Positions 1 through 6,678 of a stretch of DNA of 8,907 nt are shown one piece after another (position 1 is the stretch's first letter; each line of letters opens with the position of its first letter). Source of the stretch: Lentzea sp. (GTDB lineage: Bacteria > Actinomycetota > Actinomycetes > Mycobacteriales > Pseudonocardiaceae); assembly GCA_030146905.1 (NCBI GenBank), contig JASLAV010001137.1, positions 1 through 8,907 on the forward strand. The letters are read 5' to 3'. The translations under genes and the position numbers were made by a program. The notes below the pieces were generated by a model. It had not been told where the DNA came from. It saw nothing but the letters and a program-made list of their open reading frames with translations, and did no database searches.

Positions 1-1
1 T

Positions 2-1084
2 TTCGGCAACTGGCAGCCGCACGTCGGCCCCGGCACGCCCGCCGCGGTCCTGATCGCCTTCCTCGTGGTCGCCAAGGGGCCCGAGCTCGCCCGGCACCGG
101 TTCGCGCTGCCGATCGCCTACGTGACGGCGACGGCGTTCACGTTGTCCCTGGCCATGATCGACGGCTGGGACCGGTTCGCCACCAGGCTCACGACCGGCG
201 ACGAGTACCTGCACGAGGTCCCCGGCGTCACCGACATCCCCGCGATGCTGCGGGGTTTCGCCGCACGCATCCCCGACTTCCAGGCGGACTCGTGGACCAC
301 CCACGTCTCCGGCCACCCGCCGGGCGCGCTGCTGACGTTCGTCTGGCTCGACCGCGTCGGGCTCGGCGGGGGAGCGGCGGCGTCGCTGTTCTGCGTCCTG
401 GCCGGGTCGCTCGCCGTCGTGGCGATCGCCAAGGCCGTCGGCGACAACGCCGTGCTGCCGTTCCTCGTGCTGTTCCCCGGCGCCGTGTGGGTCGGTGCGT
501 CGGCGGACGGCATGTTCATGGGCGTCGCCGCCGTCGGCGTCTGCCTGCTCACCAGGTGGCCGCTGCTGGGCGGCGTCGTGCTGGGCTGGTGCCTGTTCCT
601 GTCCTACGGCCTGGTGCTGCTCGCCCCGCTCGCGCTGGCGGCGGTGTGGCGCCGGGGTGATCTGCCCGCCACCGCGCGCCGGGCCGCCGTGGCCGCCGCC
701 GGCGCGCTCGCGGTCGTGGGGGCGTTCGCGGTGGCCGGGTTCTGGTGGTACGAGGGCTATGAGCTCGTCAAGCTCCGCTACTACCAGGGCATCGGTGACA
801 CCCGGCCGTACTGGTACTGGGTGTGGGCGAACCTCGCCGCGCTCGCACTGGTCATCGGACCGGCGGGCATCCGCGGACTGCGCAAGGACAGGTGGGTGAT
901 CGCCGCGGGCACCGCGATCCTGGCCGCGGACCTGTCCGGGCTGAGCAAGGCCGAGACCGAACGGATCTGGCTGCCCTTCGCGGTCTGGCTGCTCGCCGGT
1001 GCCGCGAGGCTCGACAGGAGGTGGCTCACCGCCCAGGCGCTGCTCGCCCTGGCGGTGAACCACCTCGTGCTCACGAACTGGTGA
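2..1084 (+). CDS. Polytopic membrane protein, GT-C glycosyltransferase-like (5' truncated)
   Basis: The reading frame is already open at base 2, so the start lies upstream; 360 residues are visible before the TGA. The protein is strongly hydrophobic, with about seven to nine predicted membrane segments separated by short Arg-rich or aromatic loops. An extracytoplasmic-type loop carries the motif SGHPPGALL (window residues about 102-110), which resembles the HPPG loop of GT-C glycosyltransferases that use polyprenyl-phosphate sugars. Near the C-terminus, LSKAETERIWLPF followed by another membrane segment recalls conserved actinobacterial GT-C-like integral membrane proteins (from memory). The likely role is transfer of a sugar to an envelope glycan or lipid on the outer face of the membrane, but donor and acceptor cannot be read. 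The last 14 bp overlap the convergent epimerase gene. The frame is certain; the glycosyltransferase assignment is moderate, because the N-terminal catalytic loop is outside the window. Confidence 0.8.
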   Translation, partial: FGNWQPHVGPGTPAAVLIAFLVVAKGPELARHRFALPIAYVTATAFTLSLAMIDGWDRFATRLTTGDEYLHEVPGVTDIPAMLRGFAARIPDFQADSWTTHVSGHPPGALLTFVWLDRVGLGGGAAASLFCVLAGSLAVVAIAKAVGDNAVLPFLVLFPGAVWVGASADGMFMGVAAVGVCLLTRWPLLGGVVLGWCLFLSYGLVLLAPLALAAVWRRGDLPATARRAAVAAAGALAVVGAFAVAGFWWYEGYELVKLRYYQGIGDTRPYWYWVWANLAALALVIGPAGIRGLRKDRWVIAAGTAILAADLSGLSKAETERIWLPFAVWLLAGAARLDRRWLTAQALLALAVNHLVLTNW

Positions 1085-2111
1085 CGGGCTCCCGCTGCGA
1101 GGCGGAGGCGAAGCCGCGCACGCCCTCGGTGAACCCGACCCTGGCCTCGAAACCCAGCACGTCCAACGCCTTCGCGGGCGACGCGACCACGTGGCGCACG
1201 TCGCCGGGACGAGCGCCGCCGACGATCTCCGGCGCCGGGCCGTCGCACGCCTCGGCCAGCGCGACGGCGAGGTCGCCGATCGTGTGCGGGGTGCCGGAGC
1301 AGACGTTGACCGCCTCGAAACCGGGCCGTGGCGAGGACAGGGCGAGCACGTTGGCCCGCGCCACATCGGTGACGTGCACGAAGTCGCGGCGCTGCCGGCC
1401 GTCCTCCATCACGCGCGGCGCGACACCGTTCCGCAGCGCGGAGCGGAAGATCGACGCCACCCCGGCGTACGGGGTGTCACGCGGCATCCTCGGGCCGTAG
1501 ACGTTGTGGTACCGCAACGCCCACACGCTCCCGCCGGTCTGCCTCGCCCACGCGCCCGCGAGGTGCTCCTGGGCCAGCTTCGTCGCGGCGTAGGTGCTGC
1601 GCGGCTCCAGCGGCGCGTCCTCCGGCACCAGCTCGGACACCACGAAGTCGCCGCAGGAGCACCGCGGTTCGTACACGCCGCGGGCCAGGTCACCGGCGGA
1701 CCGCTCGGCGCGGACGATCCCGTGCGACAGGCACCGGTACCGCCCCTCGCCGTACACGACCATGGACGACGCCAGCACCAGCCGTGACACCCCGGCCCGG
1801 TGCATCTCGGCCAGCAGCACGGCGGTGCCCAGGTCGTTGTGCCGCGCGTAGGAGGGCGCGTCGAGCGGATCGACGCCGTGCCCGACCATCGCCGCCTGGT
1901 GGCACACCGCGTCCACTGTGGACAACAACGGTCGCAGCACCTCGGGGGAGGTGACGTCGCCGACGACCAGTTCGTGGTCCAGCACGGGAACCGTGCCGTG
2001 CGCCTCGGGCAGCAACGCGTCGAGGAGCACGCAGTCGTGTCCTTGCGCGGTCAGCTCGTCCGCGACGTGCGACCCGATGAACCCTGCCCCGCCGGTGATC
2101 AGTACTCGCAT
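1071..2111 (-). CDS. NAD-dependent epimerase/dehydratase (extended SDR) with Cys/His insert
   Basis: This 346-residue protein starts at ATG 2111. The N-terminal Rossmann fold is marked by GGAGFIGSH (residues 7-15). The catalytic set of extended SDRs is complete: the SSMVVYG strand (S115/S116) and YAATK (Y174, K178). LRYHNVYGPRMP (199-210) and RDFVHVTDVARA (242-253) are typical nucleotide-sugar epimerase motifs. Such enzymes epimerise or dehydrate NDP-hexoses in the cytoplasm. Between the Ser strand and Y174 there is an insert with C127-x2-H130 and C151-x-C153, in the order of a small zinc ribbon; I recall similar inserts in actinobacterial relatives. The gene is the last of a minus-strand cluster, 45 bp after the sensor kinase, with only a weak Shine-Dalgarno, which suggests co-transcription. 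The 3' end overlaps the convergent membrane-protein gene by 14 bp. The substrate is unknown. Confidence 0.9.
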   Translation of the reverse strand: MRVLITGGAGFIGSHVADELTAQGHDCVLLDALLPEAHGTVPVLDHELVVGDVTSPEVLRPLLSTVDAVCHQAAMVGHGVDPLDAPSYARHNDLGTAVLLAEMHRAGVSRLVLASSMVVYGEGRYRCLSHGIVRAERSAGDLARGVYEPRCSCGDFVVSELVPEDAPLEPRSTYAATKLAQEHLAGAWARQTGGSVWALRYHNVYGPRMPRDTPYAGVASIFRSALRNGVAPRVMEDGRQRRDFVHVTDVARANVLALSSPRPGFEAVNVCSGTPHTIGDLAVALAEACDGPAPEIVGGARPGDVRHVVASPAKALDVLGFEARVGFTEGVRGFASASQREPVTSS

Positions 2112-2156
2112 GGACCGACCGTAGGACCGCCGGGGGTGCCGGGCGCGTCCCGACGG

Positions 2157-3485
2157 CTAGCCGTCAGAACTCCGTAAGACCATCTCGACCACGAACCGCG
2201 ACCCGGCCGGTGAGCGTTCCTCCACCCAGACCCTGCCACCCAGCCGGTGCACGTGCTCGCGGACCAGCGCGAGCCCCAGCCCGCTGCCCGTGTCGTCACC
2301 ACGGCTGCCCGCCATGACACCCCGCGCGAACCGTTCGAAGATCTCCTCCCGCAACTCCTCCGGCACCCCCGGTCCCGCGTCCTCCACCGCCAGCCGGACC
2401 CGCCCGCCGCACTCCCGCACGCGCACCAGCACCGCGCCGCCCGCGTGCCGCTCGGCGTTGTCCAGCAGGTTCGTCAGCACCCGGTCGAGCCTTCGCCGGT
2501 CGCCGAGCACCACGGCGGGCTCCAGGTCCAGCGGCACCGGTGTGCGGGTCGCGACCACGTTGCGCACCAACGCGTCCACCGCGATCTCCTCCGGCGGCGG
2601 GTCGTCGGTCTGGTCGGCCCGCGAGATCTCCAGCAGGTCGACGACCATCCGCGCGAACCTGTCGACCTCCGAGGTCAGCAGCTCCAGCGCGGTGCCCGCG
2701 GTGCCGGGCAGGTGCTCACGGCGACGGCGCAGGACCGCGCCCGCGTTCACCATCGTCGTCAACGGCGACCGCAGCTCGTGCGACACGTCCGACGCGAACC
2801 GCGCGTCGCGCAACGCCCGTTGTTCCAGCGCCTGGGCCGTCGAGTTGAACTTCGCCGCCAGCGCCGCGAGATCCGGGTCGTCCTGGTCCGGCAGCCGGGC
2901 GCGCAGATCACCACCGGCGATCCTGCCCGCGGCGGAGCTGAGCTCGGCCAGCGGCCTCAGCGCCCGCTTCGACGCCCACGCGCCCAGTGCCGCGCCGAGC
3001 AGCCCGGCACCGATCGTCCCCGCGGCCAGCACCGCGCCGAGGAACGCGAACGTCCGGTCGAGCTGCCGCAACCCGGACAGCTCGACGTAGACGGCGCCGC
3101 CAGCCAGCGGACGCGTCACGGCGAGCGTCCGCACCCCGTGCACGGTGATCCTCGCGGTACCCGGCGGGTGCTCCACCACAGCGGCGGGCAGCCGGGACAG
3201 GTCGATCGCGCGGCCGGCGGCGACCGGGCCGTGAGGACCGAGCACGAGGATCGACGAGTCGGGCCCTGTCGTGAGACCGGTCAGCAGCTCGCCGAGTCCT
3301 GGGGAGGGCAGCGACTTCTCGACCAGCCGCGCGTTGACCTCCGCCTGCCTGGCCACGCACGCCTCACGTTGCCGCAGCAGGTGACCGGTGGCGAGGTTCC
3401 ACGTCGTGAACGCCAGCACGCTCGTCGCGACCAGCAGGCCGAAGCTGAACGAGAGGGTGACTCGGTGGCGCAGGGTGAGCCTCAC
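2157..3485 (-). CDS. HAMP-domain sensor histidine kinase
   Basis: This 442-residue membrane kinase is the partner of the response regulator. A first membrane helix lies at about 11-33, an extracytoplasmic sensor segment at about 34-146 and a second helix at about 147-170. A HAMP domain follows (about 171-224), with RALRPLAELSSAAGRIAGGDL. The HisKA motif SDVSHELRSPL places the phospho-acceptor at H236. The ATPase domain has the N-box NLLDNAERH (339-347), the G1 motif DAGPGVP (369-375) and the G2 motif GSGLGLALV (400-408). All key residues are present, so it should be active. The start is a GTG whose first bases form GTGA with the stop of the response regulator (4-bp overlap). No good independent Shine-Dalgarno is seen, so translation is probably coupled. 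The sensor segment has no domain I recognise, so the stimulus is unknown. Confidence 0.95.
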   Translation of the reverse strand: MRLTLRHRVTLSFSFGLLVATSVLAFTTWNLATGHLLRQREACVARQAEVNARLVEKSLPSPGLGELLTGLTTGPDSSILVLGPHGPVAAGRAIDLSRLPAAVVEHPPGTARITVHGVRTLAVTRPLAGGAVYVELSGLRQLDRTFAFLGAVLAAGTIGAGLLGAALGAWASKRALRPLAELSSAAGRIAGGDLRARLPDQDDPDLAALAAKFNSTAQALEQRALRDARFASDVSHELRSPLTTMVNAGAVLRRRREHLPGTAGTALELLTSEVDRFARMVVDLLEISRADQTDDPPPEEIAVDALVRNVVATRTPVPLDLEPAVVLGDRRRLDRVLTNLLDNAERHAGGAVLVRVRECGGRVRLAVEDAGPGVPEELREEIFERFARGVMAGSRGDDTGSGLGLALVREHVHRLGGRVWVEERSPAGSRFVVEMVLRSSDG

Positions 3486-4153
3486 GAGCGGATCCGGTAA
3501 CCGGCGCCGCGCACGGTGAGCACCAGGACCGGGTCGTCGGGGTTCGCCTCGACCTTTCGTCGCAGCCTCCTTATGTGCACGTCCAGCAACCGGGTGTCAC
3601 CGAAGTAGTCATATCCCCAGACCTTGTGCAGCAGCTGTTCTCTGGTGACGATTCGGCCGCCCGCACCAGCGAGTTCCAGCAGCAGCCGGAATTCGGTCCT
3701 GGTGAGATGAACGCGTTCACCCGCACGGTGCACGACTCCTTCCTGCGGACGGATTTCCAGATCGCCGATCCGAACGGCGACCCTGCCCGGTCCGCGCCTG
3801 CGCAACAACGCGCGGACGCGTGCCGCGAGAACGTCGCCCATCAACGGTTTCGTGACGTAGTCGTCCGCTCCCGCCTCGAGCCCGGCGATCACGTCCCTGG
3901 CGTCCGTCCGCGCCGTGACCACGATGATGGGCAGGTCACCGCGGTACCTGAGGGTCCGCACGACCTCCAGCCCGTCGAGGCCGGGCAGCGTCAGGTCGAC
4001 CAGCACCACGTCGAACGACTCGGTCTCCAGTCTTCGCAGAGCCTCTTCACCCGAATGCGCCTCGTCGACGGTGAAACCCTCGTCGGACAAGGCGAGGCTC
4101 AACGCCTGCCGGATTCGCTCGTCGTCTTCTACCAGCAGGACCCGTACGCACAC
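3482..4153 (-). CDS. OmpR/PhoB-family response regulator
   Basis: This is the cytoplasmic DNA-binding partner of the adjacent kinase, 223 residues from the chosen start. The receiver domain (about 3-118) has the acidic pair D10/D11, the phospho-acceptor D53 in VDLTLPGLDG, T80 and K102 in the YVTKP motif. The C-terminal winged helix (about 127-221) contains LTRTEFRLLLELA, TREQLLHKVWGY and the recognition-helix region RLLDVHIRRLRRKVE, ending VRGAGYRI as in PhoB/MtrA-type regulators. I chose GTG at 4153 because GGAG at 4162-4159 lies 5 nt before it. A TTG at 4156 is also in frame but is only 2 nt from that GGAG. The upstream 16-bp inverted repeat includes this Shine-Dalgarno, so translation may be controlled by RNA structure, or the repeat may be an operator. 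The stop overlaps the kinase start by 4 bp. Confidence 0.94.
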   Translation of the reverse strand: MCVRVLLVEDDERIRQALSLALSDEGFTVDEAHSGEEALRRLETESFDVVLVDLTLPGLDGLEVVRTLRYRGDLPIIVVTARTDARDVIAGLEAGADDYVTKPLMGDVLAARVRALLRRRGPGRVAVRIGDLEIRPQEGVVHRAGERVHLTRTEFRLLLELAGAGGRIVTREQLLHKVWGYDYFGDTRLLDVHIRRLRRKVEANPDDPVLVLTVRGAGYRIRS

Positions 4154-4157
4154 CAAG

Positions 4158-4204
4158 ACTCCACTGTGTGAGAGCCGCGGCGACGGCGTCTCACACAGTG
4201 GAGT
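4158..4204. repeat. Perfect 16-bp inverted repeat upstream of the response regulator
   Basis: The arms ACTCCACTGTGTGAGA (4158-4173) and TCTCACACAGTGGAGT (4189-4204) are exact reverse complements, separated by 15 nt. Inside the spacer GCCG (4174-4177) can pair with CGGC (4184-4187), leaving G4188 bulged and a loop of about 6 nt. The whole element is therefore a long, stable hairpin. In the minus-strand mRNA the 3' arm contains the GGAG that serves the response regulator. Neither side has a T-run, so a simple intrinsic terminator is unlikely. It could be an operator for a dimeric regulator (including autoregulation), an RNA structure limiting translation, or a remnant of a small mobile repeat. 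Confidence 0.9.
4159..4162 (-). promoter_or_regulatory. Shine-Dalgarno GGAG of the response regulator
   Basis: GGAG on the minus strand lies 5 nt before GTG 4153 and only 2 nt before the alternative TTG 4156, so it favours GTG. It lies entirely within the 3' arm of the 16-bp inverted repeat and would be base-paired when the hairpin forms. Confidence 0.6.
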
Positions 4205-4358
4205 GAAAGTCGATCAAAAGCAAGAACGCTTCGGTTTGAAATGGGGTGGGCGTGCTTTTCGCCGAACGCGGGATCGGTTCGTGGACAAGTGACTCGAAGC
4301 CCTTGGCGGCCGGCGACTCGCGGTCCGGCTCCTCCCGGAACGGCACGACGGTCGGCAT
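4191..4358 (-). CDS. Possible small ORF, 55 residues, unknown function
   Basis: The frame runs from ATG 4358 to TGA at 4191-4193 and encodes 55 residues beginning MPTVVPFREEPDRESPAAKG. The first 22 codons all end in G or C, as expected for a real gene in this genome. The second half has mixed third positions and lies in the AT-richer stretch that should also hold regulatory sequence. The N-terminal half is charged and Pro-rich, the C-terminal half ends in a hydrophobic LLLID patch, and there are no Cys residues. No Shine-Dalgarno is visible before the ATG, and an in-frame stop lies ten codons upstream. If real, it would be the first gene of the two-component operon, and its stop codon would sit in the 5' arm of the inverted repeat. 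I recognise no family. It may be a decayed gene end rather than a functional peptide. Confidence 0.3.
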   Translation of the reverse strand: MPTVVPFREEPDRESPAAKGFESLVHEPIPRSAKSTPTPFQTEAFLLLIDFHSTV

Positions 4359-4387
4359 GATCGTGTCGATGTGCCGAGAATGTCCTC
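4205..4387. other. Divergent intergenic region between response regulator and dehydrogenase
   Basis: This is the only leader region between two divergent transcription units, so it should contain promoters for both. Bases 4205-4260 are noticeably AT-richer than the surroundings and contain a loose inverted pair AAAAGCA (4216-4222) and TGCTTTT (about 4252-4258). I found no convincing -35/-10 pair for the leftward genes. The rest of the stretch is covered by the possible small minus-strand ORF and by a weak rightward promoter candidate. Confidence 0.5.
4352..4381 (+). promoter_or_regulatory. Weak promoter candidate for the dehydrogenase (leaderless)
   Basis: TCGGCA at 4352-4357 (four of six matches to TTGACA) and GAGAAT at 4376-4381 are separated by 18 nt. 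The -10-like hexamer ends 6 nt before the ATG at 4388, which would give a leaderless mRNA, common in actinomycetes. No clear Shine-Dalgarno precedes this ATG, which agrees. The match is weak and could be chance. Confidence 0.3.
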
Positions 4388-5359
4388 ATGCGCGCGTTGA
4401 CGGTGGATCTTGCACGACCCGGGTCGTTGTCCTTGTCGGAGCTGCCCGATCCGGTGCCGGGGCCGGACGACCTGCTGGTCGAGGGACTGGCGGTCGGCAT
4501 CTGCGGGACCGACCGCGAGATCGTGCGCGGCGAGTTCGGGACCGGTGGCACGCTGGTGATCGGCCACGAGTCGCTCGGGCGCGTGATCAGCGGACCGGGC
4601 TTCGAACCGGGATCACTGGTCGCGGGAGTGGTTCGCAGGCCCGACCCCGTGCCATGCGCGGCCTGTGCGCGCGGCGAGTTCGACATGTGCCGCAACGGGC
4701 AGTACACCGAGCGCGGGATCACCGGTCTCGACGGGTACGGCTCGACGTTGTGGACGGTGCCGTCGTCGTACGCCGTGGGCGTCAGCTCGCTGACGGGTGT
4801 CCTGGTCGAGCCGGCGTCGGTGGTGGTCAAGGCCTGGGAACGGCTGGACCGGCTCGCGCTGTTCGGGTTCGACAGCGTGCTGGTGACGGGAGCGGGGCCG
4901 ATCGGGCTGCTGGCGGCGCTGGTCGGGGTGCAGCGCGGGCTGGACGTGCACGTCTTCGACCTGGCGCAGGACGGCCCGAAGCCCGCGCTGGTGGAGTCGC
5001 TGGGCGCGACCTACCACCGGGAGCTGCCGGACCACCAGGTGGTGATCGAGGCGACCGGGGCGCCCTCGCTGGTGGCACGGCTGCTCGGGCGCGACCTGGT
5101 GTGCCTGACCGGGGTGCCGTCCACGGAGGTGGTTCCGGCGGACATCGGCCGGATCAACCGCGACCTGGTGCTGCGCAACGGGATCGTGTTCGGGACCGTC
5201 AACGCGAACGTGCGGCACTACCGCGAGGCTGCCGCGGTGCTGGAGCGCGCGGACGACGAGTGGTTGTCGTCGGTGATCACCCGGCGGGTTCCGCTGGAGT
5301 CGTTCGCCGAGGCGTTCGAGCACCGGCCCGGCGACGTGAAGGTGGTGCTGGAGCTGTGA
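4388..5359 (+). CDS. Glucose 1-dehydrogenase-family zinc alcohol dehydrogenase (MDR)
   Basis: This 323-residue protein belongs to the medium-chain dehydrogenase superfamily and most resembles NAD(P)-dependent glucose 1-dehydrogenases, which oxidise aldoses to lactones. The GroES-like N-terminal domain has the catalytic zinc ligand C39 in GICGTD and the pair H60/E61 in GHESLGRV. The loop VPCAACARGEFDMC supplies C90, C93 and C101 near the usual structural-zinc site, and YTERGITGLDGYGS follows as in glucose dehydrogenases. VEPASVVVKAWE (140-151) precedes the Rossmann fold GAGPIG (168-173). The C-terminal FGTVNANVRHY (268-278) is characteristic of this subfamily. It is about 30 residues shorter than the usual length of about 350. 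ATG 4388 is the only good start. Its 3' end overlaps the convergent MFS gene by 83 bp. The exact sugar or polyol substrate is inferred. Confidence 0.88.
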   Translation: MRALTVDLARPGSLSLSELPDPVPGPDDLLVEGLAVGICGTDREIVRGEFGTGGTLVIGHESLGRVISGPGFEPGSLVAGVVRRPDPVPCAACARGEFDMCRNGQYTERGITGLDGYGSTLWTVPSSYAVGVSSLTGVLVEPASVVVKAWERLDRLALFGFDSVLVTGAGPIGLLAALVGVQRGLDVHVFDLAQDGPKPALVESLGATYHRELPDHQVVIEATGAPSLVARLLGRDLVCLTGVPSTEVVPADIGRINRDLVLRNGIVFGTVNANVRHYREAAAVLERADDEWLSSVITRRVPLESFAEAFEHRPGDVKVVLEL

Positions 5360-6329
5360 GAGCGGCGGCCAGCACGATTCCGGCCGCCAGCAGCAACGCC
5401 TGGTGGTAGCCGTCGCGGAGCAGGGGAGTGGCGATGAGGGGGCCGATGACCTGGCCCGCCGAGTAGCCGGTCGTCAGCACCGCCGCGGCACGGGGGAAGC
5501 CCAGCTCCGCGCCGATCCTGAGCGAGGTCGCCGCGACGGTGAGGAACGTGCCACCGAAGAGGACCACGGCGACCAGTGCGGCGGCGGTCCCGCCGACGAG
5601 TGCCGGCAGCGCGATGCCGGCGGCCTGCAGGAACAACGCCGCCGGCAGCAGGTTCCTGCCCTTGACCGCCACGGAGAGGGCGGCGGAGACGCCGACCAGC
5701 ACCCAGGCACCGCTGCCGAGGGGACCGCTGATCGCGGCGACCAGGAACGTCCCGGCGATGATGTAGCCGACGCCTTCGAGGGTGTAGCTCGCGAACAGCG
5801 CGCCGAACCCGCGCCGCCCGGTTCGGGTCCTCCGCTGCCGCGGCTGCTCCGGCCGGAGGTTCCACGCCGCGAGCGCGAGCACCGCGGACACGGCCGCCGC
5901 CGCCCACCACACGACCTGCCAGCGGTCGTCCGCCAGCACGATCAGCCCGGACAGCGCGATCCCCGCGCCGACGCCGCTCATGCCCCAGCCCGGCCCGGCG
6001 TTCACCGCGGCCACGAACACCAGCGCGCTCGCGATGCCCGCGAGCAGGCGCAGCGCGAACCACGCGGCCATGCCGTGCGCCAGCGGCATCCCGGCGAGGC
6101 TCAGCACCAGCAGCACGAGCGCCACGCGGTGGGTGGTCCTCGACGGCGCCCGCACGATCGTCGCGAGTGCGCCGACGAAGTAGCCCAGGTAGTTGGCGGT
6201 GGCCAGGCTCGCGGCCGAGGGGGCGCTCAGCCCGGCCTGAGCGGTCATCAGCGGCAGGACCGGCGTGTAGACGAACCGCCCGATGCCCATCCCCACCGCG
6301 AGCGAGGCGGCTGCCTGCCGGGCGCTCAC
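5277..6329 (-). CDS. MFS transporter, YbfB/YjiJ family
   Basis: This 350-residue inner-membrane protein starts at GTG 6329. It opens with GMGIGRFVYTPVLPLM (13-28), the signature of YbfB/YjiJ-type major facilitator proteins. Two blocks of hydrophobic segments are split by a basic loop (about 158-175), and SYTLEGVGYIIAGTFL (181-196) starts the second half. It is shorter than the roughly 390 residues usual for the family, mostly through short loops. The frame stays open upstream to 6383, but that extension overlaps the preceding gene in another frame. GTG 6329 gives a GTGA overlap with that gene's stop and starts right at the conserved N-terminus. The last 27 residues, a basic Pro-rich tail after the final helix, are encoded opposite the dehydrogenase C-terminus. 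The substrate is unknown. Coupling to an isomerase-like protein suggests transport of an aromatic or other small organic compound (inference). Confidence 0.9.
   Translation of the reverse strand: MSARQAAASLAVGMGIGRFVYTPVLPLMTAQAGLSAPSAASLATANYLGYFVGALATIVRAPSRTTHRVALVLLVLSLAGMPLAHGMAAWFALRLLAGIASALVFVAAVNAGPGWGMSGVGAGIALSGLIVLADDRWQVVWWAAAAVSAVLALAAWNLRPEQPRQRRTRTGRRGFGALFASYTLEGVGYIIAGTFLVAAISGPLGSGAWVLVGVSAALSVAVKGRNLLPAALFLQAAGIALPALVGGTAAALVAVVLFGGTFLTVAATSLRIGAELGFPRAAAVLTTGYSAGQVIGPLIATPLLRDGYHQALLLAAGIVLAAALTAPAPPSRRRAGARTPRRTTPAEPAG
5364..5388 (+). terminator. GC-rich hairpin just after the dehydrogenase stop
   Basis: GGCGGCC (5364-5370) and GGCCGCC (5382-5388) form a perfect all-GC 7-bp stem with an 11-nt loop, starting 4 nt after the dehydrogenase stop. 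There is no T-run, as is common for actinobacterial terminators. It lies inside the coding sequence of the convergent MFS gene, so in this GC-rich setting it could also be chance. Confidence 0.4.
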
Positions 6330-6613
6330 CGCCCCGGGTCGTTCGGGTGGGAGTGCACGGGCGTGACGGTGAACGCCATCCACGGGCTCAGTGGGAGGGT
6401 GCCGAGGACGTTCGCGTGGAGGTCGTCCTCGTCATCGGCCCGCCACAGGCCGATGCTGCGCATCTCGCCGATCGGCCGCCAGAGCCGGACGATGTTGCCG
6501 CTCGCGGTGAGCTCCTTGGCCCGCACGGCCTCCGCGGCGCGTCGATCGTCCACTTCGGACTCCGGTGTGCCGTCGGGGATCGTTGTGGTGATCTCGACGA
6601 TGAACTCTCTCAC
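6326..6613 (-). CDS. Muconolactone isomerase-like protein
   Basis: This 95-residue protein starts at GTG 6613. It matches the muconolactone delta-isomerase family in length and pattern: a beta-strand start REFIVEITTTIPDG, a charged helix with EVDDRRAAEAVRAKEL, then SGNIVRLWRPIGEMRSIGLWRADDEDDLH, PLSPWMAFTVTPV and a terminal HP. In the beta-ketoadipate pathway the family isomerises muconolactone as a small multimer, but many actinobacterial members occur without catechol genes and have unknown substrates, and no other pathway gene is visible here. GAGG lies 2 nt before the GTG, which is short, but no other in-frame start gives the family length. The stop overlaps the MFS start as GTGA, so the two are coupled. 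The gene is divergent from the LysR gene and is its likely target. The family call is good; the reaction is not established. Confidence 0.82.
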   Translation of the reverse strand: MREFIVEITTTIPDGTPESEVDDRRAAEAVRAKELTASGNIVRLWRPIGEMRSIGLWRADDEDDLHANVLGTLPLSPWMAFTVTPVHSHPNDPGR

Positions 6614-6678
6614 GACCTCATCGTCCGACCGGGGCGCCGCCGACGCCACGACCGGAATTCTCCTGCGTGGGAGCCTGG

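Noticed and set aside
1911..1923. Palindrome GTCCACTGTGGAC sharing TCCACTGTG with the inverted repeat before the response regulator
   Set aside because: It lies inside conserved epimerase coding sequence (STVDAV) and lacks the rest of the 16-bp arm, so a shared operator is not supported.
2112..2156. Possible hairpin (CGGG/CCCG) and GGACCG direct repeat between kinase and epimerase
   Set aside because: Stems are only 4 bp and the repeat is short. Neither stands out from the GC-rich background.
2247..3500. Long plus-strand frame antisense to the sensor kinase
   Set aside because: It is Arg/Gln/His/Pro-rich shadow sequence. The opposite strand has all histidine-kinase motifs.
6330..6383. N-terminal extension of the MFS protein to ATG 6383
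   Set aside because: It lies in another frame over the isomerase-like gene, has no transporter features, and the GTGA-coupled start at 6329 matches the conserved N-terminus.
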